Shown here piece by piece: positions 51,301 through 62,135 of a DNA stretch of 64,000 nucleotides (position 1 is its first letter; every line of letters begins with the position of its first letter). Made by a program: the position numbers and the translations under genes. The DNA lies in contig CM031870.1 in assembly GCA_018697195.1 (NCBI GenBank), forward strand, positions 3,027,103 through 3,091,102. The letters run 5' to 3'. The notes beneath the pieces are model-generated. The model was not told the DNA's origin. It made no database searches and was given only the letters and a program-made list of their open reading frames with translations. Source of the DNA: Certhia americana. Its lineage: Eukaryota > Chordata > Aves > Passeriformes > Certhiidae.

Positions 51301-53747
51301 ACAAAGAATTTATAAGGTTGTTTTATAAATTCTTAACACAAAGTGTTGTATGCACAGTCACTGTAAAAACTGGGCTGTGCACACAACCAGCTTCGTTAGA
51401 CAAAGAGAGGCTGCTCACTCAGGGTCACCAGTGTCACAATGCAAAGGCTCCAATTATTTCTTTACTCACTTGGGCTGTTATAATAATATATTTTCAGCCT
51501 GTTACCATATAGACATTATTTTAACTGAGACACACTAAGTAATATCAATTACCAAAAATCTTTGATTGATGATTCAAATTGCAGCAGAAGTCACTTACTC
51601 AGGGAAGAGTCGTGCATTTAAACAGACTATTTACCCAAGAGAACTGCACAGCAAACTGCTATGGGGTCAAAGGTTAAATTTTGCAACTGGAATTTTTATG
51701 TCTGAGCATATCTCTTCCTTGCTTTCATTCATCCTAATGCACCTATGCCATTTTTTGGAAGCTTAAAGCTTTGCATTTCTATAGAATCAAAATCCTGTTT
51801 AGCTGATCTCTGGCTGTGGTGTAGCAGTAGGGATGCAATTTCTAAATTAATATTTTCTATCAATATTATTTTATTATCATAATCCAGCAGCTTCCTCTGT
51901 GCCAGATCTTTTAATGAGAAATAGAAATAAGGACAATATAAAACCCACAGAATTAATAAATATGGTTTGAATCTGACATTCACAAGAACAAATTAAATGC
52001 AATATAAGAAACAAGGGACTGACTGCAGGTATGTGCACACACAGCTTGGGGAAGGTGTTCTAATAACAGACTCACACTCACTCTGCCATACACAGTAAAA
52101 TTCCAATTTTGTGTTAGGATGTCCACTTGTCTAAGAAATACCATGGCATTCTGGTCTTATTTCAAAATGTCACACATTCTTACTCAGGTTTCTCCTAATA
52201 CCATGAAATGTCATCTCCCAGTGCCTAGCACACCTACAGGGCTGGAGTTCTAACCTTTGCTTGCAGTTCACTCCATGTTCATGTGTTTGTCCCCCCCACA
52301 CCATTTTCCCTCCCACTTTCTCAAGCATCTCACATGGTCAGGGGTGGCTTTGAGCTCCTTCTACCCAGCCACTGCAACTGACTCTGCTGTTGTTGATCAA
52401 AACAAGTGGCATTTGCACAAAGCCATGCTCAAACATTCTGTCATTTGTTGTGCTATTAGAGATCTTTTCATTTTCTGGGAAAGCATTCACAAATCTCCTC
52501 TTTATGTGCATGTGGCTGATAATCCACATCCCAAAGGCCTGAAGGCAGCAACCATGAATAGATGCAGGGACTCAGGACTAAGAGGGCTCATCCAAACCAA
52601 GTCTTGCATTTCTAGGTAACTTCATATAGAACTAAATGCTTGGGTTTAAACAGTTGCTAAATACTTGAAATGCTAAATGACTCTCAAAAGTTTTAGAAAG
52701 TTATTCAAGGGATTTTTTAACCCTACTGCTCTGGAAATGTAAATAATATCAAAAACAGAACTAGTATTAGGTTACAATTTTGAAAACCTTTGAGAAAAGT
52801 AATTATGGATTACATTGTGTACAATAGAGAACTTTATATCATTATCTGCATACCAACTTAAACTGTAATTTCTATCTATAGTGATGGAGCATAACTTTTC
52901 CCTACCCTAAGCCTAGTGTCCCAAAAATGCAGTATTTAGCTTGGTTTGTGAAAGGTGTTGTACCTGGGCTCTCTCTGTTACATACCCACCCCTCACAACA
53001 CCTGAACTCACCTGGCGAATTCTACAAAATTTGAAAGCACCAAATAAGTTGCATAAAAATTAAATTTCTGTAAGGGTACAGAAATTTCCGTTTGCAAGGA
53101 GAAAACCCAGTCAATCCTCCCACATTAGACAAAAACAGACAAAACTTGGCTGTCTGGCACGTTGATACTTGGCCAGCCATGCGCTGCCTATCAGCAGGAA
53201 TGAGCTCTGATAAGCCACACACTGTGGTTTTTCTCCTGTTTGATGGAATGTCTGTGGGATGGGGAGGGAGGCAGGAGGGAGGTCCTGGGGGCAAACTGCA
53301 CAATCATTAAAGGGCAGTTTGTTAAACTATCAGCTCCGTTTTGGAATTCCTAGAATTGAAACAGAAAGTTTTGTGTGGAATTTAAGACAAGACCTGATGG
53401 AGACAGACAGTCCCAGCGAGCTCAGCTCTGTTCAAGGATGAGTTCACACATCATATGTAACATTTAGCTAAGGAATGTGTCTACTATTTATCACAAACAC
53501 AGGTAAAAGTTACATCTCCAGCAAAAGCCACTTCTAGAACTTAAAAAATCCATGTTAGGGCCCACGTTTTGAAGCATCATCTCATTTTTAGCAAAGGAAT
53601 CTCATCTGTTTACAAAACCCACCCGAGTCCCCGTGTCTGTATCTACAAAGCTCTTTGAGGCATTGGGAAGCTGGGGGCGTGGGGTTTGGTTTGGGGTTGT
53701 TTTTTGCAATTACACTTGCAGAAGGTGATTATATGGATGTTATTTAC
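48338..53747 (-). other. SDK1: SDK1 intron 2
   Basis: This 5410-bp intron runs from the donor GTAAAT at 53747 to the acceptor TGCAG at 48338. It is phase 2, splitting a Lys codon. I recognise no transposon. It holds a G-rich patch at 53256-53291, an A run at 49636-49650 and some GC-richer sequence near 49190-49400 without a supportable exon. Confidence 0.9.
53256..53291 (+). other. G-rich patch, possible G-quadruplex
   Basis: Five runs of three or more G occur within 36 bases on the plus strand, separated by 2, 1, 8 and 7 bases. The plus strand is the non-transcribed partner's complement here, so SDK1 RNA would be C-rich. Folding is possible in single-stranded DNA but one loop exceeds the usual limit of seven. 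Confidence 0.4.
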
Positions 53748-53907
53748 TTGTATTCACTGGAGTAGGAGGTTATTTCACTGTCGTTGTGCAACCACTTGAA
53801 TTCCAAGGGCCAGCTGCCTTCGGCAAGGCACGTAAGGACCAGTCGGTTTCCTTCCAGGTGGATCTGGGGCAAGCCTGGCTCTGTCTTGAAGAATGGTGCA
53901 ACATCCC
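53748..53907 (-). CDS. SDK1: SDK1 coding exon (equivalent to human exon 2): first half of Ig-like domain 1
   Basis: This 160-bp exon encodes two bases of a split codon, 52 full codons and the first two bases (AA) of a lysine codon. The acceptor reads TTTGTATTTCAG before 53907 and the donor is GTAAAT from 53747. The peptide begins [10 protein letters not shown] and continues with [10 protein letters not shown], the B-strand motif LVLTC (Cys at residue 26) and the core Trp in EFKW (residue 38), a standard Ig fold start. From memory, human SDK1 reads nearly the same here, including GLPQIHLEG and [17 protein letters not shown]2 differs in the first motif. The frame continues exactly into the exon at 48231-48337 (AA plus G gives Lys). 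The protein is a homophilic adhesion molecule of synaptic membranes, studied in chick retina lamination; Ig1 is part of its recognition surface. The first two bases (GG) finish a codon begun in exon 1, so intron 1 is phase 1. An N-D-S sequon lies at residues 41-43. Confidence 0.96.
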
Positions 53908-54245
53908 CTGAAATACAAAGGGAAAAAATGGGTTTGGAGGCTGTTTAGGAAAATATAGGTGAAATTACTGATATTTACCTAATGTCTTCTCAACATGGTC
54001 ATGGTAAAACAAGAAATAACATGATTCAGTTAAGGCTTGCACTGGTGCATTCATAACTAAGCTTTATCTTTAGGGGTAGAATTACCAAGATCTTGATAAA
54101 CTTTGTCCTTGCCCACTCAGACAAGCTTTTGTTTACTCTTTCTCCAGATGAGAATTCCAACATTGTCGGCTGTGGCAGGCAGTGAACAGCCCTATTGGCT
54201 TTTTTTATCCCCTTCTCCTTTCTGAGGATTGAATCCACTCAAAGC

Positions 54246-54300
54246 TTTTTTTTCATTTTTCTTTCTTTCTTTTTTTTTTTTTCTTTTTTTTTTATTTCTT
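54246..54300. repeat. T-rich low-complexity tract
   Basis: About 55 bases of T with scattered C and A, including CTTTCTTTC steps. It lies about 340 bases upstream of the exon at 53748-53907 in transcript direction, where it would be A-rich RNA. It faces an A run at 54395-54414. Confidence 0.9.
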
Positions 54301-54394
54301 GAATAGAAACCAGAAGAGTAATCTGGGATAGAAATGATTATCACAGCAGGAGAAGTCTCAGGGTAAATGAAGATTCTTGATAGAGAAAAGAATT

Positions 54395-54414
54395 TAAAAA
54401 AAAAAAAAAAAAAA
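54395..54414. repeat. Oligo-A run
   Basis: Twenty consecutive A residues on the plus strand, about 95 bases after the T-rich tract at 54246-54300. The two could pair as an imperfect oligo-T/oligo-A hairpin. Confidence 0.9.
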
Positions 54415-54781
54415 CCACCTCACAAGTTTAATGTATTTTTCAATGCTCTTGCAAACCAAAATGTGTTGAATTATATTACCTGAAGCCACTAACAGATTTT
54501 TGAATTAGGGTACTTCAGTAATATGCAAGGGTCACATGTAATCTCAAACTCTTGTGTATCACAAATAAAACACTCCAAGCAGCAAAATTCTTGATGGGTA
54601 AATTGCCAAAGCTCTGCTCAAATACAGATTGATTCTGAGTCCACACCTGCTGGAGATCTACCCCAGTCACCTCTGAAAGATGAAGGCTTTTCACATTTAC
54701 ATGTTGAATTTCTACTTGTAACTGTAGAGGAACTATAGGCTTAATTTTAGAAGCACACAAGTACCTTCTATAACCAAAATT

Positions 54782-54900
54782 CACACAGAATGGTTTGGGT
54801 TGGAAGGGATGTTACAACTTATCCAGTTCCAAGCTCTGCCATGGGCAGGGACACCTTCCACTGGACCTGGTTGCTCCATCCAACCTGGCCTGGAATCCTG
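54782..54900 (-). mobile_element. CR1 LINE, short 3'-end fragment
   Basis: The plus strand shows the reverse complement of a CR1 3' end: CAGAATGGTTTGGGTTGG, then GAAGGGA, ATCCAGTTCCA, CCATGGGCAGGGACACCTTCCA, and CAACCTGGCCTGGAA. Only about 120 bases remain, so it is severely 5'-truncated, as is usual for CR1. It lies in intron 1 in the same orientation as SDK1. Confidence 0.9.
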
Positions 54901-57900
54901 GTCTTCCATGTTTTTATGATTACACATAAAACACAGGTGTTATATTCAAAGTCAGAGATTTAATATAAAATATTAATAATAATGAATAAGTAGACAATAC
55001 TGAGCTCTTCTTTAAAGTGTGCAGGGTATGTGTGTCTACTTCATATATAAAATACAGAAAAAAACCCCAAGATACACAAATGTCATCCCAGTGCAAGTAA
55101 TGGTTCAGTTAAACTGCAAACCTTCCTTTAAACTATTTTTTCACAAGCTCAGGCATTTTTATATTTGCTATTTAAAGAGTTTAAGCTATTTTTCACAGTT
55201 TGGAGTGAAGTGCCCTCATGTGCTGTTCAAGGCTGGCTGGAATTTTTGAATCCCCAGGTCACAGAATCACTGACAGCCCCAGGACAGCTCCAGGAGCTCA
55301 GGGCAAGGGGTGCTGGGGGTGGTTTCCCAGTGGTCCTGGTGTTCCGCTGGGGTTCACAGCCCAGCCTGGGGGTGTCAAAGCCTCCAAGCCTTTATCTTTC
55401 ACTTTGCCTGAGCTCAGGGAATTTTTCTGACTGCAGAGCACATGGCAGCACAGACTCGTTATCACTGAAGGGTCCCAGGGCAGAGCTGGGCTCCAGCTGA
55501 GCGTGGCCAGGGAGCCCCAGGTTCACTGGTGCCAAATATCTCCTGCAATGGGCTATAAATCAACCACAGCTCCTCACTCATCTGATGACTTGGACTGACA
55601 AATTGTTTCCTGAGTTTTTAGAATTTAACTTCAAGAACACAGCCATTTATACAGAAAGAGAAAACTCATAATCTTAAAGCAATGCTTATAAACTATCACA
55701 CAAAATCCAGTCCAACAAACTGAATTAAAAACTGTATTTGGGGTGGGGCCCTTTTCTGATCTGTAGCATTTTAAATAACCTGTCTGTCAAACAAACTGAT
55801 TTATGACAAGTGCAGATCAGCAGTATCTTCTCTAAATTGGCTATATAGGAAGTTACAACAATTCAACATATGAGAAAATTGGAACAGTTCCAAACTAGCA
55901 GATATTCCCAGACAAGCCAAGGAGAGTTTTTACACTTCTCCACAGTATTACATGACTGAGAATATATTCTGCAAAGCTTCTCTTCAGTTGTTGTTTTAAT
56001 GACTGCAATTATTGTGAAATCATCCCAATTCTCATTGCCTCCTAACTAGTAAAACCAACCAATATTTTCAATGTTGTAAAGAAAAATATAAGTTGAAGTT
56101 AGATGATGTTCCTGTGAAGTACAGTTATTTAACCCAGAGTGAAAAGCAAATTTTTACAAGGGTATTTTTAAACAAGTGAGAAAATGTTAAATCCTGTCAA
56201 AGGTATTTCAGGGAGTCTCCCAAGGGAGTTTCAGACATTCTGCCCTGGTAAGATGAAAGGTGTCAGGCTTCCTCTGGAGATGGAACAGTAGCAGCTGGGA
56301 GCAGTGCTGGTGTTCAGGGGAAGATAACAGAGCCCAGTTGGTAAAGTGAAGTGATGAGTGCTGAGTCTCCTGAAAACAACATTTTACCTGCTCATGTACA
56401 GAGGCTCCTGGAATGAGTTCCCTAAACTATTCCTCCCCAAAGAAAGTTTAGTCTCTGAGGGCGAGCTCAGTGGAAGTGGTGTCTGCCCCAAACCGAGTCA
56501 TTTGTTGATCCTTGTTTTCAGACTCTGAATTATCCACTTACTCCTAACTTACATCTTTCCAAGAAAAAAATGATGCATTTGGAAGACAAAGCGTTGCCCA
56601 CAAGTCTGTCATTCAGCTCTACATTTCCTACTCAAATATTCCAAACCCACTGATGCTGCAGCCCACTCAGAGCTATCTCCCATTTAAAGCATCACAATCA
56701 AGCTGTTATTACATGAAAATGATTCTCAAAACTCAAACCAGTTCTGTTAGAAGCTAAAATTTAATAGACCTATGGGAATATTTTTATAAAGAATATAGCA
56801 TGCTTTATAAATTACCCTGGCTCTCTGGAAGATTTACTTAAACCCTTGAAGTAATTTTATCTTCTAATCTGTTATTCCTGACTTTCTCATCAATCATATA
56901 CCATCAGTTTATCAAATTCAATTATGCAATCAGAGTGACTAAATATTCACTGAAAACAGAAATGAAAATAAAATGCAGAGCAAAAATTCCTTGCAGAGAG
57001 GCAGCTTTGACGATGCTGGCATTTCTGCAGCACAGGGCTGCTCACACCTCAGGCTCAGGATCAAACCAGGGCTGCACCCTGAGCTTTATTTACAGGCTTT
57101 ATTTATTTATTTAAGCTGTAATGGAAAGCAGAATTTAAACCTGGACCTGCAAGGAAAAGTTTGGTTGTTATAGAGCATCCCAGGGAAACAGGAAAATTGG
57201 CAGGGAAAAAATCAAACCTGTCTCAGAAGGGTTGTGGGAAAGAAACAACTGGCTGAGGGATGGGAGACACAAGGGGGCAGTTAATAGGTATGAGATACTT
57301 GCACTCAGTAATTAACTACGGAAAGGGCTCACCAGGAGGGAAACCTTGGCCAACCAAGGGTTTAGAAGCCAGGAAGGCATTTTTTTGTTTTATATTCTTG
57401 AAGAATGGAGTAAAATACTAATGAAAAGATGATCTGAGTCCTAAAACCAAAAATAATAAAATATTGCAATTATTATTGTTGGCTAGCATACTTTTCTGCC
57501 TATTAAAAAAAAATAAGCAAGCATTCATGCTCCATGCTCTTGCTTTTTCTAAATGTGTTAATACTTCCAATTTCTTCTGGCTCTTCAGCAATGCTGATTT
57601 AAAAATAAAAGTAATAGTAATTAAAGAACTTTTTGAGTTGCAAGAAGGAGCAAAGGGATAAGGTGCCAATCTGTTGGCATATGTATATTTACGGCTTCAG
57701 TAAATTTTCATTAAGTCTGCTTACCAATCTCGCCAACATCCTGACTTGTGTCCTTAAAAGGATGCTGCAGATTTATTTTTACGTAAATCTCAAGAAGAAG
57801 TAGGATTGAATATGCCAAAATTATCTGGAAATTTGCTCCACAGCATTTCTGCCTTGCTTTTCTGCACCTTCAAACTGCCTGAGTTTCATTACACTGTTGG

Positions 57901-60900
57901 GTTGGCCCAACCACTTTTTTTTCTTTGCTACATGCAAAGCTTAGATGATTTTTCCTCAAAATAAAGATTCAGGACTTAATGCAGAAACACCCAGACAATT
58001 TTTCTTGGACTAATACTGACATTTAAATACAAAATGGGGGAGGGTGCAATTGTCCTCTGCCCTGGGCTTGTCCTCAGCCCTGGCAGATGAGATGCACCAT
58101 TGAAGAGCTGAAAGCTTCATTATGCTCCATTTTCCCTGAAAATCACATTCAGGCACAAATTTACAAACAGGACCTGCAAGAGGAAAAGGCAGCCTGGCTG
58201 TACAGCTTTGGAATGACAACAAAAATACCAGGAGTAGATAATCATTAAATACCCAAGGAACCCAATCTCATAAGGATTGTTTGAGTGAATGTGACTCCAG
58301 AAAAAGGAGAGCACCATCTCAAGGACCTCAAACATTCCTTCTAACAAACAAATTAGCAAGGCTCAGCTAATGATTCTGAGCCCTTGAAGAGCTCACATTT
58401 GTAAAACACATAAAGCAAAGTCACATTAAATAGATCTTTCAGTTACTACGAGGTCTTACAAGCTCTTGAAAGCAGTTGCACAGTCCTGTCCCTCAGGAAT
58501 TGGTAAATTTTAATTAAAGACACAATTTGATCTTGAGAACCTCTACCCTGTGGAGAAAAGGAGAGTTACAGTACTCCAGAGAAGTACCACATCACTCTCA
58601 TCAGTAAAACCCACTGCAATTGCCCTCTTCAAATCTCTTTTTTTTTTCTCCAGAAATGTTGAATACCAACAGTTACAGGCAAAATCAGGTGTCCACTTCA
58701 TGAACAAAATCAGTTTCTGTGGTCCTGAACCCTCAGAGGAAGGAAAATGGAGGGAGTGCTGAGAGCAGGTTGAAAGATCCCTCACTGCTATTTGTCTTTG
58801 TTATGCATCTCTATTTTTACATCATTTTTAGGTGAGCTAATATTGAATATTAAAAGTAGATCAACCTGCACATAAATCAGTAATTCAGAGCAAATACAGC
58901 TCAATCACTTAACAAATACCAGGTGAGCAGCTGCCTTTCCATCGCACAGTTGGCCCTACAGGTACAATATTGAAAAGAGAGTTTTGACTGAGATATGTTT
59001 TTCAAACTCAAAAGAAAAACACAATAGGTTTATTAAGTAGCACACCTCTATTGATTTGAGCTTATTAATCTCCAGTCAAAACATGATGCACATTACTGTT
59101 CCTCCATGTGCTTCTAAAGCTACAATCAACTGACACAGGAAAATAAAGAACAGAATTGTCCCTGAGGAATTCTTCAGGAAAATGAGGCAGAGGCTGCGCG
59201 ATCAGCCCAGGAGAAGATCAAACAATACAGAAATGATTTTGCTCTCAGTGTCTGCTAGGAAAGGAGATGTGAGCCACCTTCAGGAGGGTAAACCCTGACT
59301 GTCATGGAAAGAGTATCCCAAAAGGTCTGTCTGGGGCATTGAGTGTGTAATACAAAAGTATAGGTAAAATGGCAACTGGAGTCAGGAAACCCAAACGAGA
59401 GACAGGAAGAATATTTTCAGTAATCCACAGAAATTGCTACAACACTGGACAGCAAAACTCCTTTCAAGACCAGCCTGAAGTTCAGCTGTGAGCACAGTCA
59501 AGCACGAGCTGCTCTGCTCTGACAGCAAATAACTGCTACCTCCTGGGAAAACTGCTTTTCTTCTTATTCCCAAGTTGGATATGGAAAAGATTTTTCTCTA
59601 TTTCCTTTTCAAAAGGATCTTTTAGTCTTGCTATCTCAGTTTTCTAATCTTAGAGTTTCTGATATACATGCATACATGCACTAGCTCTGGATGCAAGTTG
59701 TATTCTCTTGTGGAAATGAACTTCAATAGATTATATGGCATATGAATTTGGAATTATAACACAGTAAATCCTGGGAAATGTACCAGAAAGTCAGATTGAA
59801 CTCAGATATATTTGAATCAATCTTCTTTTGAATGCAAACTTTCTAAAATGTATTGGTGAGATGCTGGGGAAGTTAGTATATGATCTATTCATAAACTGTC
59901 AACAATGTCAAACATACATTAGAGCATTCAGTCACTTTAACTATATTGATTTGCAGGAAGTCTATTTTACCCAAAATATGGGATCTTTGAGATTCAAATT
60001 TTTGTGGTAGGAAGTGTGACATAAATCACCAAGTACAACAATTAAATTTAAATTGAATTTTACTACCTCATTCTAAACCTCGATTGCAAAGGACTGATGC
60101 ATCATAGTGAATATTTCATTAAAATATCGGGTTATTTTTCAAATATACTGCAGCAGCTAAGAATTTTCACACAATAGTATAAAGCATTCTCTCAAAATGG
60201 ATTTCCTGGACTTTCATCAAAGACGATATCTGATTTTACATTGGAAGAATACTGAAGCAACTGTATTTAAATCAGCATTTCTTCCTCAATTTCACACATT
60301 ACGTAAATGAGCCCAAGCTGCCCATTTTTGTCATCCTAGAGATTAAAAAGATAACCTTCTTTTTGGGTACCTCCATCATAATCCCTGAATGCAAATACAG
60401 ATATCAGCTGAGGTTGATGGATGGTGCTTTTAGAGGTTTAATTGGGGATGGAATTAAATTGTTTTAGGACTCAGCAAGTTCTGTGAGGAAGCCCACATAT
60501 TTTTAGAATAAGTGACATTTATTTCTTTTAAATGCACAGTCACAGGGAGACAAGATTTCAGCGGGTAACTTCTTTTTGCCTTGAACAGCTCACACAACTA
60601 ATTGGCAAGTTAGCTATTGGGTAATTGCCAATCATATATTTGATTTGGATGGAGGAAATATTGAACTAAAGATTGCAAACCTGTTGCAGCCCATCCCAAG
60701 AGGAAAACTAAACATTCTGTAATGTATAGTTATGATTAGCTTTCAACAATTCAATAGAATAGGAGTCCCAAGCGGCAAGAATGAGTGTTTCACACTGATA
60801 GTTAAGTAGATTTAATTAAAAATTCTTTTTTTTTTTTAATTGAAGCATCACTTCTCTATTTCAGAATTACCTAAATGATACTGCAGATTCCAGTTGGCTT

Positions 60901-61870
60901 CTCTGTTCCTCATTTCTTGATGCAAACAGACCAAATGTTTTTCCCAAATCTTGGCTAACACATAATATTGCTTAAAAGAACAAACATCCTAATTCATTCC
61001 CTAGAAACTTCTATAATTCTAAGATAAACACCATGAAGTGACTTGCTACAGTGAAACCTGTTTTGATATTTCCAACCTTTCTTCCCTGTTTTAAGGCACA
61101 AACATTTCCTGTGATCTCTCTTAGCCTTCTTCCATTTTTCCCTATGAACAGCTTTAGATGAATTATCATCTAAAAAAAATCCATTTGCATGCTGAGACAA
61201 CAGAAACAAGCCAGAGTAGATTTTCTTATGGTAAAAAGGAAAATCTTACTATCACAGACTGTTTAAAAGTCCTTAAACATAACCTGTTCTTTGTATTCAT
61301 AAAACCTACTGCCTAACACTCTGCCATCTATTTAAAGACCATCCTTTCATGCACTACACAATCACTCCTTAAAGAATTCTCTTTTGGGAAAAGATTTCTC
61401 AAGTTTTATTAGAAACACTCAGAACTGAAAGGAGGAGGGACCCCAGAACCACAGCAGAGTTTGTATAGAACCTGGATTCTGACAGAAAAAAAAAAAAAAG
61501 ACAGTGGTTGGTAACATCACTCCATTAAAATTCAACATAAACCTCCCTCAGTTATCCCCAAATACACCCAGAAAGACTTTCCCACATGCATTGTATTATT
61601 CTTTTCTTAAAATTGATTTCTTTAGCAGACCAGCCATGGAGAAAAAAAAAAAATAATGAGCTGATATCGTTTTAACTGAGCCTCAAGCAGCTCCTGATGT
61701 ATTAACCTAAAATCCCACTAAGGCTTCCTTTTCCCATTTAATTTCTACACCTCATGTTTTAGCCTCACTTTCTGACCACCTGCAATAATTCAGTTCAGTC
61801 GGGACAAAAAAAAATTGTATTGGTTTATTGTTTATCAGAAGGCAGCCAGCATTCATAGCTCTGTGAATTC

Positions 61871-62135
61871 ATGGAATACCACAGAATCCCAGAATGGTTT
61901 GGGTGGAAAGGACCTTAAAGGCCATCCAGCCCCACCCCTGCCAAGGGCAGGAACATCTCCCACTATCCCAGGTTGCTCCAAGCCATATCCAAACTGGCCT
62001 TGGATACTCCCAGGGATCCAGGGGCAGCCTCAGCTTCTTTGGACACCCTGTGCCAGGGCCTGCCCACCCTCACAGGGAACAATTTCTTCTCAATATCCCA
62101 TCTAAAGCCACCCTCTTTCAGCTTAAAGCTATTAC
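61871..62135 (-). mobile_element. CR1 LINE, 5'-truncated copy
   Basis: The plus strand starts with the terminal AGAATCCCAGAATGG motif, continues through GGACCTTAAAGGCCATCCAG, the conserved CCTGCCCACCCTCACAGGGAA block, and ends near CCCTCTTTCAGCTTAAAGC. In the element's own sense (minus strand) a relic of the ORF2 C terminus can be read, with KKLFPVRVGRPWHRV. The copy keeps about 265 bases and has no intact coding capacity. A long open frame on the plus strand runs through it by chance. Confidence 0.93.

Noticed and set aside
57895..57911. GTTGGGTTGGCCCAAC near-palindrome, considered as a mariner terminal repeat
   Set aside because: It is short, and no partner terminal repeat or transposase relic lies nearby.
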